Source: Agaribacterium sp. ZY112
GTDB lineage: Bacteria; Pseudomonadota; Gammaproteobacteria; Pseudomonadales; Cellvibrionaceae
Direction of reading: 5' to 3'
DNA: 64,000 nt
NCBI RefSeq assembly: GCF_041346925.1
Contig: NZ_CP166840.1
Coordinates: 1-64,000, forward strand
Position numbers and translations under genes: made by a program. The notes beneath the pieces were generated by a model. The model did no database searches. It saw only the letters and a program-made list of their open reading frames with translations, and was not told the origin of the DNA. Positions 33,010 to 42,828 of the stretch are shown here, piece after piece; positions within the stretch are counted from its first letter, which is position 1, and the number at the start of each line of letters is the position of its first letter.

Positions 33010-33431
33010 TCTCACCCCTAAGACTTAGATAAGCTATAAAATCATTATTACTACTCTGACAAATGTTTTTTAGCTCACAAAAAATAACAGAGCAGAGTTC
33101 AAAAATATCAGCCCTCCCCCCTGTGTTACTTCGCGCCACAGCCTTGAGACCTAGGTCACACCAGCATTTAGTTTAAATAATTATAAAAACGTCTGGAGCA
33201 TTAGTGAATTCAATTCTAAGAAACTCAGTCCCTAGACTTTCTTATTAATAAGCGCTAACGCACGGCCCGTCTAGCCTTGCTCACAGGCCATAAAAAAGCG
33301 GCCTAAACACTCATTAAAAAAAAACAAATAAGTGACATTTATAGCCAGGAAATTCCGTTTACGCGCATACGTATAATCTCTGCGCTATCAATTTCAATTA
33401 AATAAAAATAATAGATTTAAGGAACTCGACA
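33010..33431. other. Intergenic region upstream of the GH16-CBM6 gene
   Basis: About 420 bases without a gene. A -10-like TATAAT lies at 33372-33377, 54 bases before the ATG, with no good -35. AAGGAACTCGAC provides the ribosome-binding site. Confidence 0.4.
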
Positions 33432-35282
33432 ATGAAACGCACTCTTTTATCTCTGCTTATGGCAGGTGCCAGTTGTACGGCCTTAGCCAATGACTGGGGC
33501 GACCTACCGGTACCTGCACATGCGGGTGATGGCAAAACGTGGCAACTACATGAACTAAGTGATAACTTTAACTATAACGCTCCCACAACAGGTAAGAGCA
33601 ACGAATTCTTTACACGCTGGAAAGAAGGCTTCGTAAACCCATGGACAGGCCCAGGTCTTACAGTATGGGAGCCGAGCCACTCGTCAATGTCTAACGGCAA
33701 CCTCAACATTACAGCCAGCCGCATGCCAGGCACCAACAAAGTCTATGCTGGCTCTATTACCTCAAACGACCCGCTTACTTACCCGTTGTACGTTGAGATC
33801 AACGCTAAAATCAGCGATTTGGTACTTGCCTCCGATGCGTGGTTATTAAGCGCAGACAGCACACAAGAAATCGACATTCTTGAGGCTTATGGCTCTAGCC
33901 GCCCAGGCCAAGAGTGGTTTGCTCAGCGTATTCATTTAAGCCATCACGTGTTTGTTCGCAACCCATTCCAAGATTATCAACCCTCCGATAATGATGAGTT
34001 TTCTTACGCTGGTGACAAGGATTTAACGTGGTATGCAGATGGCCAAGGAACGACTTGGAACGAAGAGTACCACCGTATTGGTGTGCACTGGATAGACCCT
34101 TGGAACCTTGAATACTATATCGATGGAGAGCTGGTTCGCGTAACACGCCCAGAAGAAATCGACCCACGTGGTTACACGAACGGCACAGGCCTAAACAAAC
34201 CGATGCACCTGATCTTCAATACCGAAGATCAAAACTGGCGCTCAGATGCTGGTATCACCCCAACCGACGCCGAGCTAGCCGACCCCAGCAAAAATACCTA
34301 CAAGGTTGACTGGGTACGTATTTATAAGCCCGTAGAAGATAACAGCTCAAGCCCATCACCGAGCCCATCACCTAGTGTTGCACCAAGCCCTTCTGTCCCT
34401 AGTGGTGACACCACAGTGATTGAACTTGGCAACTTTGTCGATACAGGCAAACAAGGCTCTGCAATTAGCGGTGATACGGTACTTGGCTTTAACGCCTCTG
34501 GTGACAATATCAACTACAACAGTGTTGGTGACTGGGCTGAATACCAGATCAACCTAGCTGAAAGCGGGCAATACAGCCTTGAGTTACTAGCGGCTTCACC
34601 CGTTAATGGCGGCTTAGGCGCAGACATCAGTATCGATGGTAGTCTTGTTGGCACTATTGCTGTTACTACAACTGGCGGCTGGAATAACTACCAAGCCAAC
34701 AACTTAAACAACAGCCTTGAGTTAAGTGCAGGCCAGCATACTATTCGTGTTCAAAGCTCAGGCAGCAGCGCTTGGCAGTGGAATGCAGACGAGCTTCGTC
34801 TAATGCGCACCGGTGATATCAGCACGCCTACACCCATCCCTAGCTTGAGTCCAAGCCCAGAGCCCAGCCCATCTACACCGCCAACAGGCACCCCTGTGAG
34901 CGTAACTGTTGAGGCTGAAGACTTTAGTAACGAGAGCGGTTTGTCTACTCAAACGTGGTGGGGCTCAACCACCTTCCTTGGCAATAACCAAACCGGTGAC
35001 TGGGCTGAATACAGCATCAACTTCCCAGTAAGCGGCAGCTACAACCTAAGTTTCTTTGCGTCTACCAATGTAAATAATGGGGCTAATGTGACTGTTTATA
35101 TAGACGGTATCGAAGTGGCTCAAAGCCCTGTCACAGGGGAAACCTGGAATGTATTTACTGAACAAGTGGTTGCCTCTGACTTAAGCATTAGCGCAGGCAC
35201 ACACACCGTTAAAGTTGAAAGTACAGGCCCTGAGTTTATCTGGCAGTGGTACTTAGACAAAATGACGTTTAGCACAAACTAA
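33432..35282 (+). CDS. Secreted GH16 beta-agarase-type enzyme with two CBM6 modules
   Basis: 616 residues. A signal peptide (cleavage near residue 19) is followed by a GH16 domain (about 25-300) with the catalytic motif EIDILE; E146 is the likely nucleophile and E151 the acid/base. A Ser-Pro linker (about 305-325), CBM6 (about 327-459), a second Pro-rich linker, and a second CBM6 (about 488-615) follow. The order matches the Aga16B type of beta-agarase from Saccharophagus, which cuts agarose to neoagaro-oligosaccharides outside the cell. Porphyranase or carrageenase activity cannot be excluded. A terminator follows. Confidence 0.93.
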   Translation: MKRTLLSLLMAGASCTALANDWGDLPVPAHAGDGKTWQLHELSDNFNYNAPTTGKSNEFFTRWKEGFVNPWTGPGLTVWEPSHSSMSNGNLNITASRMPGTNKVYAGSITSNDPLTYPLYVEINAKISDLVLASDAWLLSADSTQEIDILEAYGSSRPGQEWFAQRIHLSHHVFVRNPFQDYQPSDNDEFSYAGDKDLTWYADGQGTTWNEEYHRIGVHWIDPWNLEYYIDGELVRVTRPEEIDPRGYTNGTGLNKPMHLIFNTEDQNWRSDAGITPTDAELADPSKNTYKVDWVRIYKPVEDNSSSPSPSPSPSVAPSPSVPSGDTTVIELGNFVDTGKQGSAISGDTVLGFNASGDNINYNSVGDWAEYQINLAESGQYSLELLAASPVNGGLGADISIDGSLVGTIAVTTTGGWNNYQANNLNNSLELSAGQHTIRVQSSGSSAWQWNADELRLMRTGDISTPTPIPSLSPSPEPSPSTPPTGTPVSVTVEAEDFSNESGLSTQTWWGSTTFLGNNQTGDWAEYSINFPVSGSYNLSFFASTNVNNGANVTVYIDGIEVAQSPVTGETWNVFTEQVVASDLSISAGTHTVKVESTGPEFIWQWYLDKMTFSTN

Positions 35283-35293
35283 GCTCAAAACGG

Positions 35294-35335
35294 AAAACGG
35301 TACTGGCATAGCTTAAACGCCAGTACCGTTTTACT
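35294..35335 (+). terminator. Terminator after the GH16-CBM6 gene
   Basis: Arms AAAACGGTACTGGC (35294-35307) and GCCAGTACCGTTTT (35319-35332) form a 14-bp perfect stem with an 11-base loop and a T end. Confidence 0.88.
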
Positions 35336-35644
35336 CTCTAACAAACAGTAAAATGCAGTTCAGAATTTTCTTAAATCTTAAAAAACATTCACATAAAGCC
35401 CCCTAACATAACCCTTTCACACCTTTCCTACCTAACTATTGACTAGAAACTAAAGTTATAGAAAGCTGTCAAATCATTACCAATGGTTGTATAGCAACGC
35501 AGCTTTTTTAAGGTTTTTTTGTCACTTTCGGTCGAAATGACAAGGCTCAAGCCGTGTAACATGTACCTTGGCGATGAAATGGCGCGTATTACCACATAAA
35601 TGGTAGGGTCATTATCTATAACTAAAAAATTTCAGGAACGTGGA
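35336..35644. other. Intergenic region upstream of the second GH16 gene
   Basis: 309 bases without a gene. It holds the palindrome TACCA-N6-TGGTA (35590-35605) and an ACCAATGGT at about 35480. The palindrome might be an operator for a sugar-responsive regulator. No regulator gene lies in this block. Confidence 0.35.
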
Positions 35645-37003
35645 ATGAAAATAAAACTTACCGCTGTAGCCGCACTCGCAATGAGCACTAGCACTCTTGC
35701 TGCGGATTGGGATGGAATTCCAGTACCTGCCGATGCTGGCGAAGGCTTTGAATGGCAGCTTCAAGATCAAAGTGATGATTTTAACTATGAGATGGCCGCT
35801 GGAACTGGCGTCGTAGAGTTTGATGAAAAATGGACATTTGGTTATCACAATCCTTGGATAGGCCCCGGATTGACTATTTGGGATAGTAACCATGTTGAGG
35901 TTACTAGTGGCAATTTACGCATCACAGCAAGCCGCGCCCCCGCATCTGTTGTTGATTCCCTAGGGGCTGGTTATACAAATAAAATCAATAACCCCAATCA
36001 CTTACTGTACATGGGCAGCATCACCTCAACCGAGCACGTGCAATACCCCGTTTATATGGAAGCCCGAGCCAAGCTAAGTAATACCGTACTAGCCAGTACA
36101 TTCTGGTTTTTAAGTGATAACGACACCAAAGAAATTGACACTATCGAAGCTTATGGTGGCGCTGGGGTTGATACCGACGGTGATGGCAATGCCGATATTG
36201 GAGCTTGGACGGCAGGAGCTCTCCACTTAAGTAACCACACTTTTATTCGAGAGCCATTTACCGACTACCAACCTGGCGCAGGAGTAGGTATTGATGTTAA
36301 AGGTACATGGTACCGAGAGAGTGGTCGCTCCACCTGGGTCGATGAATATGTCACCCTCGGCACTTATTGGAAATCACCTTTCCATCTTGAATACTATGTA
36401 AATGGCAATCTAGTGCGCATCATTAGTTATGATGCCGATGCCGCCGATCCTAACCAAGTGGGTTACTCCTACTACCTTGATGCCAATGGCGTTGCACAAG
36501 AGCAGTGGTTTGATTACAACCCTATGGACAGGCCAAACCACACCAACGGTGAAGGTTTAAACGAAAGTATGAATATCTTGATCAGCTTAGAAGATCAAGA
36601 CTGGCGCGCGTTCGAAGGTGCTACTTATGTTGATGGCGTACCCACAGTTAACCCTGCCGAAGCTATTACGCCTTCGGACTTCGACCTTGCTGCCAGCAAT
36701 GACGGTGAATACTTAGTTGACTGGGTACGCTTTTATAAGCCTGTCGCGGTAAGCAACCCAAGCCCAGAGCCTTCTGTTGAGCCAAGTACTGAGCCTTCTG
36801 TTGAGCCAAGTACTGAGCCTTCTGTTGAACCAAGCGCTGAGCCTTCTGTTGAACCAAGCGCTGAGCCTTCTGCAGTCCCTAGCCCAGCAGCAAGCTCTGC
36901 TCCTGAAGAAAAATCAGACAGTGGCGGTGGTGTTATCGGTTTTGAATTTGGTGGCCTAGGTTTATTAGCCGCACTTGCTCTTTGGCGCCGACGTCGCGCT
37001 TAA
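35645..37003 (+). CDS. GH16 beta-agarase-type enzyme with GlyGly-CTERM-like anchor
   Basis: 452 residues from ATG 35645 (AGGAACGTGGA upstream). A signal peptide cleaves near residue 19 and is followed by GH16 with EIDTIE (E163 nucleophile, E168 acid/base). The C-terminus has tandem PSVEPSTEPSVEPS-type repeats, then SGGG, a hydrophobic segment and RRRRA. That end looks like the GlyGly-CTERM sorting signal processed by rhombosortase, so the enzyme is probably surface-anchored or cleaved at the envelope. It is paralogous to the 33432 gene but has no CBM6. Likely acts with it on agar-type galactans. Confidence 0.9.
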   Translation: MKIKLTAVAALAMSTSTLAADWDGIPVPADAGEGFEWQLQDQSDDFNYEMAAGTGVVEFDEKWTFGYHNPWIGPGLTIWDSNHVEVTSGNLRITASRAPASVVDSLGAGYTNKINNPNHLLYMGSITSTEHVQYPVYMEARAKLSNTVLASTFWFLSDNDTKEIDTIEAYGGAGVDTDGDGNADIGAWTAGALHLSNHTFIREPFTDYQPGAGVGIDVKGTWYRESGRSTWVDEYVTLGTYWKSPFHLEYYVNGNLVRIISYDADAADPNQVGYSYYLDANGVAQEQWFDYNPMDRPNHTNGEGLNESMNILISLEDQDWRAFEGATYVDGVPTVNPAEAITPSDFDLAASNDGEYLVDWVRFYKPVAVSNPSPEPSVEPSTEPSVEPSTEPSVEPSAEPSVEPSAEPSAVPSPAASSAPEEKSDSGGGVIGFEFGGLGLLAALALWRRRRA

Positions 37004-37024
37004 AATAAGCCAATAAGCATATTC

Positions 37025-37047
37025 AAAGGCCCACAAGGGCCTTTTTT
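37025..37047 (+). terminator. Terminator after the second GH16 gene
   Basis: Arms AAAGGCCC (37025-37032) and GGGCCTTT (37037-37044) with a 4-base loop and a T-run. Confidence 0.9.
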
Positions 37048-37226
37048 AGGTCGGTATAAATCCTAGACCGCTCTAAGTTCTACTTACTCAACCGCAACCT
37101 CAAGCCTAATTGATAGCTTCAAACGGGCGCAACAAAGCTTGTCTATACTTCTGAAAAGTTAACCGCGCAAACGCATGATTAGCTCAATGTAAGTATGACC
37201 AGCAATTTGCGGATTCGGCTCATCCT

Positions 37227-38480
37227 ATGCGAGTAAATCAATACCTTAAACTAACTCTTAACTTGATTGGCGTACTGCTATTAAGCAGCAGCGTACTTGC
37301 AAGCAGCAAAGCCAAAATTCTCACCATTGCCTTTTACGCCGACGGCGATTCCCACCATGGCGCGCTACGTAAATTAGCACGAGAGTTTGAACAAGAAAAT
37401 CCAAGCATTCACATTCGCCTGACCTCTTATCGCACTATCGAAAACTACTCCAAACAGGTTGACTACTGGCTCTATACAGACAACGGCCCAGAACTCATTT
37501 TTTGGTATGGCGGCCAACGCTTAAAGCACTACGCTGAACAAGGCAAACTGCATCAAATCGATGACATGTGGGCCAAACACCAACTTACAAACAACTTCTC
37601 CTTGCCCTCTCGTGAAGCCTCGCAAATAAATGGCCATTACTACGCTATTCCTATTACCTCCTATCTCTGGGGCTTGGTTTATGACGAAAAAGCCCTAAAG
37701 ACCTTAGATATTCAGGTGCCTCAAACTTGGCAGCAACTACTACAGAGTTGCCAAAAACTACGGCAACAAGAAGTGGATATGTTTAGCCTTGGCAGCCAGA
37801 CAACATGGGTGATGCATGCGTGGTTTGACTACCTAAACCTAAGAGTAAACGGCCTTAACTACCACCAAAAACTGCTTCAAGGCCAAATCGCTTATGACGA
37901 TGTGGGCGTAATAGACACACTCAAACACTGGAAACAACTGCTTGACTACGGTTGCTTCAATGATAATCACAGTGCCTTCACTCGCCGCCAAGCCTTCCCT
38001 CGTATACTGCACAACATGTCATTAATGAGCCTCGCTGACGGCCCTACACATCAAATTCCAGAGCAAAAACGACAAGGCCTACGCATTGCCTCCTTTCCTC
38101 AAATACATAAAAACATACCGCAATATACTGTAGCTCCGGTTAACGTTTTTATACTACCAAGCCATACAGAGAAAAGTGCAGAGCTCGACAAGCTCGTCGA
38201 ATTTATTAGCTCTATTCAATTTCAAAGCGAGTTTAATAATATTATCAATCGCCCAGCAGCACATATTCATGCTACTGCTGAAGACAATATCATCATCAAA
38301 CAAATGCAAGATACGTTAAGATCCTCCCCCGGCGGCATACAATATTTAGATCGTGACACCGATATTCGCTTTGGTGAACGCAGCCCCTATATTTTTGAAA
38401 ACTTTATGCGTCATCAAGATGTTAAGCGCTGTGCAAAAGAGCTAGAACAGTTGCGCCAGCATGTCTTTGGGCCACTCTAA
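37227..38480 (+). CDS. Extracellular solute-binding protein, sugar ABC type
   Basis: 417 residues with a signal peptide (cleavage near 25) and the family 1 solute-binding fold, including FEQENPSIHIRLTSY, LIFWYGGQRLKHYAEQGKL, HYYAIPITSYLWGLVYDEKAL and a CQKLRQQEVDMFSLGSQTTW stretch. No permease or ATPase genes are near, so the partner is elsewhere or it signals to a sensor. Placement after the agarases and 31 bases before the aldolase gene suggests it binds agar-derived sugars or oligosaccharides. It ends in TAA and may be co-transcribed with the aldolase. Confidence 0.87.
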   Translation: MRVNQYLKLTLNLIGVLLLSSSVLASSKAKILTIAFYADGDSHHGALRKLAREFEQENPSIHIRLTSYRTIENYSKQVDYWLYTDNGPELIFWYGGQRLKHYAEQGKLHQIDDMWAKHQLTNNFSLPSREASQINGHYYAIPITSYLWGLVYDEKALKTLDIQVPQTWQQLLQSCQKLRQQEVDMFSLGSQTTWVMHAWFDYLNLRVNGLNYHQKLLQGQIAYDDVGVIDTLKHWKQLLDYGCFNDNHSAFTRRQAFPRILHNMSLMSLADGPTHQIPEQKRQGLRIASFPQIHKNIPQYTVAPVNVFILPSHTEKSAELDKLVEFISSIQFQSEFNNIINRPAAHIHATAEDNIIIKQMQDTLRSSPGGIQYLDRDTDIRFGERSPYIFENFMRHQDVKRCAKELEQLRQHVFGPL

Positions 38481-38511
38481 GTTCGGCACCACAAACAAAG
38501 GGCAATAAACC

Positions 38512-39159
38512 ATGAGCAGTGTTTCACCAGAGCCTCGTAGGCACACAACTACGGATATTATTAACGCAGGGTTTATTGCCATTATTCGCTGTGAACAGCA
38601 ATCAGAAGTAGCGGCCATAGTCGACAACTTAGCCGAGGCAGGTGTGCTCTATGTAGAGATCACGTCAAACACACCTGGCTGGCAACATGAAATCAAGCAA
38701 GCAAGGCTGCGCCACCCTGAGCTGTGCATTGGTGCGGGAACAATAAAAAACACCGAATTGGTATCCCAAGCCGCCGATGCCGGTGCGCAATTTATTGTCA
38801 CCCCCAATACCAATAAAGCCGTGGTCGATGCGGCCAATAAATACCAGCTAACCGTATTGATGGGCGCCTTCACCCCCACCGAAGTAGCCGATGCGATTGA
38901 ATACGGTGCGGATATTGTGAAGCTCTTTCCTTCAGAAATACTAGGCATCAAGTACTTCCAGTCTTTACTTGGCCCCTTTAACGACACACATATCATGGCC
39001 GTAGACAATATGAGCGTTGAACGCGCCCAACAGTGGTTAGAGGCTGGGGCAAGTGGCGTAGCCGTTGGCAATATCTTGGCTTACCCTTGCAGCAGTGAAA
39101 GTGAAAAAGAAGCCCAACGAATGTTAGCGCAACGCTATATGGCTGTCTGTCAAAAATAA
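38512..39159 (+). CDS. KDPG/KDPGal-type aldolase
   Basis: 215 residues, the usual length for the class I aldolase EDA. The signatures are RCEQQSE (N-terminal Arg), YVEITSNTPGW with the conserved Glu, GAGTI, FIVTPNTN, and ADIVKLFPSE with the Schiff-base Lys. It splits 2-keto-3-deoxy-6-phospho-gluconate (or the galactonate epimer) to pyruvate and glyceraldehyde-3-phosphate. In an agarolytic locus the galactonate substrate (dgoA-like) is as likely as KDPG (eda), which I cannot tell apart. FPSE in place of FPAE or FPAS is a mild variation. Confidence 0.88.
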   Translation: MSSVSPEPRRHTTTDIINAGFIAIIRCEQQSEVAAIVDNLAEAGVLYVEITSNTPGWQHEIKQARLRHPELCIGAGTIKNTELVSQAADAGAQFIVTPNTNKAVVDAANKYQLTVLMGAFTPTEVADAIEYGADIVKLFPSEILGIKYFQSLLGPFNDTHIMAVDNMSVERAQQWLEAGASGVAVGNILAYPCSSESEKEAQRMLAQRYMAVCQK

Positions 39160-39210
39160 GCCCGACAAGCAGCCACCCTACAGAATAAAAGGCGGTCTAG
39201 CGGCTCTGTG

Positions 39211-39975
39211 CTAAATCGCTTTTAAAAACCTAAGCACCAAGCGCGATATCAACTCGGGCTTTTCAGCATGCAACCAATGCCCAGTATTACTGACCACTTT
39301 TAATTCCGTCTTGGGGAAACGTGAAACGATCGCTTCACGATAGTCACTTTTAATATAATCACTATTCTCAGCCTTTAAGAACAGTACTGGCTTATTAAAC
39401 ACAGCCTCACTATTACCTTTAATTAAATCGGCGTAATGAGTATGAATAGCCACTAAATTCATGCGCCACTGAAACTTACCTAATTCATCTTTTTGCAGGT
39501 TCTTTAGTAAAAAGCTGCGCACCGGTTTTTCCGGGATTGTTTGCGCTAAGACCTTATCCGCCTCAATCCGCGAATTCAAAGTATTCAAATCAACAGACAA
39601 CAAGCCAGAAAACACCCCTTCGTGTCGATGTTCGTAGGCAACTGGGGCAATATCAGCAACGATCAACGAGATCACACTGGCCGGATAGTTTAACGCCAAC
39701 TCCATAGCCGCCTTACCACCAAGGCTATGACCAAAAAAATGAGCGCTTGATAGCTCTATACTTTGCATCCACGCATAGATGCCATCGGCCATACTGTGTA
39801 AATCAAAGTCATCAATTTGACCTGAACGGCCATGATTAGGTAAATCAATGGAATAGACGCAAAACTGCTCACTTAACAGCTTAGCAATAGCACCAAGGTT
39901 CTCACGTGTACCAAAGAGGCCATGAATAAGTACAAGTGGCTCACCCTCGCCCCGAACACTGTAATCAATAAGCAT
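39211..39975 (-). CDS. Alpha/beta-hydrolase, YbfF-like esterase
   Basis: 254 residues. The HGLFGTRENLG oxyanion region (about 19-29), the GHSLGG nucleophile elbow (Ser near 91), and TGHWLH with the catalytic His near 235 mark an alpha/beta-hydrolase. The general layout with IDLPNHGRS matches YbfF-type esterases acting on short acyl or acyl-CoA esters. It starts one base after the DUF1820 stop, so the two form an operon. Confidence 0.9.
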   Translation of the reverse strand: MLIDYSVRGEGEPLVLIHGLFGTRENLGAIAKLLSEQFCVYSIDLPNHGRSGQIDDFDLHSMADGIYAWMQSIELSSAHFFGHSLGGKAAMELALNYPASVISLIVADIAPVAYEHRHEGVFSGLLSVDLNTLNSRIEADKVLAQTIPEKPVRSFLLKNLQKDELGKFQWRMNLVAIHTHYADLIKGNSEAVFNKPVLFLKAENSDYIKSDYREAIVSRFPKTELKVVSNTGHWLHAEKPELISRLVLRFLKAI

Positions 39976-39976
39976 A

Positions 39977-40309
39977 TTATTCAGACTTAGGAGTAGCCCC
40001 TGGCATAGGGAAAGGCGTTACTGAGTTGCCGCCCCCCTTCACATCGGTGACCTTCACCTGGCCTTCTTTTTCAACTTCGTCAATACGCACAATGCTGTGT
40101 AAAGGAATATACGAACGCTTTACACCGGAGAATTCATTTTTTAGTTTCTCTTCACCTGGGTCGACCACCAACTGCGCTCGCTCACCAAAGACAAACTCTT
40201 CTATCTCAATAAAACCATACATCTCACTTTGATAGATAGCACGACAATACACTTCAAACACTTGGTTTTGGTTGTAGAACACCACTTTATAGGTCGGAAC
40301 ACCGGCCAT
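39977..40309 (-). CDS. DUF1820 family protein
   Basis: 110 residues from ATG 40309 ([17 protein letters not shown]); the longer frame to 40333 is less likely. It matches the DUF1820 family, a gammaproteobacterial group often found near miaB, and ends with a flexible [11 protein letters not shown] tail. It is divergent from miaB with the promoter between them. No known biochemical activity. Confidence 0.85.
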   Translation of the reverse strand: MAGVPTYKVVFYNQNQVFEVYCRAIYQSEMYGFIEIEEFVFGERAQLVVDPGEEKLKNEFSGVKRSYIPLHSIVRIDEVEKEGQVKVTDVKGGGNSVTPFPMPGATPKSE

Positions 40310-40431
40310 AGAACATCTCAACTTGTTAAACACATACTCAGCCTCCCAATATGGGGGCCATCTTGGCGATTACAAGAGCTCTTTATTGTGAATAGCGTAC
40401 ACAGACGCTGGGCAAGTAAGCCCGCCAAGGC

Positions 40432-40437
40432 TATAAT
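40432..40437 (+). promoter_or_regulatory. miaB -10 element
   Basis: TATAAT about 50 bases before the GTG start; the -35 region is weak. Confidence 0.4.
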
Positions 40438-40486
40438 CCGCGCTCGTTTTTTGACCATCCCAAGCAGTAACAAGAGCACCCCCATC

Positions 40487-41872
40487 GTGAGCAAGGCCAC
40501 CGAGAGCACCACCCAGCAAGACGAGAGTCGCACAAGTAAGAAACTCTTTATTCAGACACACGGCTGTCAGATGAACGAGTACGACTCGGCCCGCATGAAA
40601 GATCTGCTCGGCGACAGCCACGACATGATCGCCACCGACGATCCGGAAGAAGCCGATGTACTGCTAGTTAATACCTGCTCCATCCGTGAAAAAGCCCAAG
40701 AAAAGCTTTTTCACCAATTAGGCCGCTGGAAACATCTTAAAGAAAAGAACCCCGATCTAGTGATTGGAGTGGGGGGCTGTGTGGCCTCACAAGAAGGTGA
40801 AGCTATTTCTGAACGCGCACCTTATGTTGATCTGATCTTTGGCCCTCAAACCTTGCACCGTCTACCCGAAATGATGGAAAGCAAGCAAGATAACGGCGCG
40901 GTTGTGGTCGACATCAGCTTTCCTGAAATTGAAAAGTTTGATCGCTTGCCGGAACCAGAAGTCGACGGCGCCAGCGCCTTTGTATCGATTATGGAAGGCT
41001 GCTCTAAGTACTGCACCTTCTGTGTTGTGCCCTACACCCGAGGCGAAGAGGTCAGCCGCCCTGCCGCCGATGTGATGCACGAAATTGAGCACTTAGCGGC
41101 GCAAGGCGTACGCGAAGTCAACCTGCTAGGCCAGAACGTCAACGCATATCGCGGTGAAAGCAACGGCAACGTTGTTGACCTTGCCGAACTAATCACCATG
41201 GTAGCCACGGTTGAAGGCATCGATCGCATTCGCTACACCACCAGCCATCCGGTCGAATTCAGTGAAAGCCTTATTCAAGTTTATGCCGAAGTACCCGAGC
41301 TTGTTAGCCACCTACACCTACCCGTACAAAGTGGTTCTGATCGCATCTTAATGGCGATGAAACGTGGCCACACGGCACTTGAGTACAAGAGCAAACTGCG
41401 CAAACTGATGAAGATTCGCCCAGGCATCAGCTTGAGCTCTGATTTTATTATTGGCTTCCCAGGCGAAACCGAAGCCGACTTTGAAGCCACAATGAAGCTC
41501 ATTGCCGATATCGGTTTTGATAATTCATTTAGCTTTATTTACAGCCCTCGCCCAGGTACACCTGCAGCCGAGCTTCCAGACGACACTGAAATGGCGCTTA
41601 AAAAGCAGCGTCTTAAAATTCTTCAAGATCGTATTGTGCAGCAAGCGCAGGCGATTAGCCGCCGTATGGTCGGTAATACTGAACGTGTTTTAGTAACCGG
41701 CTATAGCAAGAAAGACCCAGGCCAACTGGCGGGCCGCACAGAAAACAACCGTGTTGTTAACTTCCGCTGTGACCAGCCAGAGTTGATTGGTAAATTTGCC
41801 GATGTGCTTATTGAGCAGGCTTTACCCAACTCCTTACGCGGTGTGCTATTAGGCTCTGAGCTAGACGACTGA
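40487..41872 (+). CDS. miaB: tRNA-2-methylthio-N6-dimethylallyladenosine synthase
   Basis: 461 residues from GTG 40487, the first usable start before the conserved [17 protein letters not shown]; the ATG of the longer frame (40229) is inside the divergent gene and cannot be right. The layout is MTTase with Cys residues (THGCQMN, NTCSIR, GGCV), radical SAM with CSKYCTFC at about 171-178, and a C-terminal TRAM domain. It adds the methylthio group to i6A37 in tRNAs reading UNN codons. It begins the miaB-phoH-ybeY-corC-lnt cluster but is separated from phoH here. Confidence 0.94.
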   Translation: MSKATESTTQQDESRTSKKLFIQTHGCQMNEYDSARMKDLLGDSHDMIATDDPEEADVLLVNTCSIREKAQEKLFHQLGRWKHLKEKNPDLVIGVGGCVASQEGEAISERAPYVDLIFGPQTLHRLPEMMESKQDNGAVVVDISFPEIEKFDRLPEPEVDGASAFVSIMEGCSKYCTFCVVPYTRGEEVSRPAADVMHEIEHLAAQGVREVNLLGQNVNAYRGESNGNVVDLAELITMVATVEGIDRIRYTTSHPVEFSESLIQVYAEVPELVSHLHLPVQSGSDRILMAMKRGHTALEYKSKLRKLMKIRPGISLSSDFIIGFPGETEADFEATMKLIADIGFDNSFSFIYSPRPGTPAAELPDDTEMALKKQRLKILQDRIVQQAQAISRRMVGNTERVLVTGYSKKDPGQLAGRTENNRVVNFRCDQPELIGKFADVLIEQALPNSLRGVLLGSELDD

Positions 41873-41907
41873 TACCCACTTAGAACAACCGAAGCCTTAT
41901 AGGTCTT

Positions 41908-41942
41908 GGGTCGAAGCTCAAACTTCGGCCCAGTTTGTTCTA
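41908..41942. terminator. Bidirectional terminator-like hairpin between miaB and the solute-binding gene
   Basis: GGGTCGAAG (41908-41916) and CTTCGGCCC (41923-41931) pair with one wobble. An outer TAGAACAA / TTGTTCTA pair spans 41881-41942. The hairpin sits between two converging genes. The T-run is weak. Confidence 0.45.
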
Positions 41943-41952
41943 TAACTTGAAG

Positions 41953-42828
41953 CTAGCTCTTGGCCTCCAACACTTTCCACTCTTGAGTTCGCTCACTCAT
42001 AAAACCAATGTGTTGGTATAGGGTTTTTAACTCCCCGCTTTCACGCATTAACTGCAGGCCCCTATTCAAGGCAGCATAAACCTCGTCTGCATTTTCCGAC
42101 ACGTTAGACACAGCAAAGTGGCGCGCCCCCGGCATTAATACCTTAACGCCATAGATAGGGAACAGACGCTCCTCCCCACACAAGACAGACATGTCGTCAG
42201 TAGCCGGCAGCTCAGACAAAGTAAAATCAGCCCGACCTAAATTAATAATTTTAAAAGCCGAGTTGGTATTCATCGCACTACTTACATGGCCAGTTAAACC
42301 GTTGATTAACTGCCAGTCGTAAGTCCAGTTAGAAACCATCACCCCGTGCATAGCCCCTAAATCCACCTGATCCGTCGGGTAGCTTCGTACAGGGTGGTCA
42401 ACACGAGTATAAATACCTTTTTCAATTTCACCTTGTGCCAATACTGCATTACTTAAGGCCAGAGCCTCCGCGTCATCAGCCCATACCGTCTCTCCAGAGA
42501 CATCGGCACTGCCGCTTTTAACCATGCGAATACTACGCGCATAGTTTGCAGAGGGAAGCAGTTCTATGCGGTGCTCGGGGTTGTCACGTAAAAAAGCACG
42601 GCACAAAAGTAAAATTTCCAACTCGTTGCGTCTTGTATCAGCCGCGATATCCCAAGTTTCTAAACAACGCCCCTGCTCAACAGCTTGGCGGAAGATAGAA
42701 TAATCCTCTAACGAGGAGGCAATACGAATGGTTAAAGGGGAGGACGAATCAGCCCGCACGCACGCAGAACTCAATACAGAGACACAAGCGAGCAAACATG
42801 TGATCACAACAATACAACGATGCAACAT
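41953..42828 (-). CDS. Periplasmic substrate-binding-like protein
   Basis: 291 residues with a signal peptide (cleavage near 26, CVRA). It resembles type 2 periplasmic binding proteins of the amino-acid family 3 type used by sensors (TIRIASSLEDYSIF, a SADVSGETVWADDAEAL region). Cys near 54, 74 and 220 could pair. It interrupts the normally contiguous miaB-phoH order, transcribed against both neighbours, and has no permease nearby. Ligand unknown. Confidence 0.8.
   Translation of the reverse strand: MLHRCIVVITCLLACVSVLSSACVRADSSSPLTIRIASSLEDYSIFRQAVEQGRCLETWDIAADTRRNELEILLLCRAFLRDNPEHRIELLPSANYARSIRMVKSGSADVSGETVWADDAEALALSNAVLAQGEIEKGIYTRVDHPVRSYPTDQVDLGAMHGVMVSNWTYDWQLINGLTGHVSSAMNTNSAFKIINLGRADFTLSELPATDDMSVLCGEERLFPIYGVKVLMPGARHFAVSNVSENADEVYAALNRGLQLMRESGELKTLYQHIGFMSERTQEWKVLEAKS

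Noticed and set aside
40229..40486. ATG-started long frame for miaB
   Set aside because: It would begin inside the divergent DUF1820 gene and translate through its promoter; homologues start just before [11 protein letters not shown].
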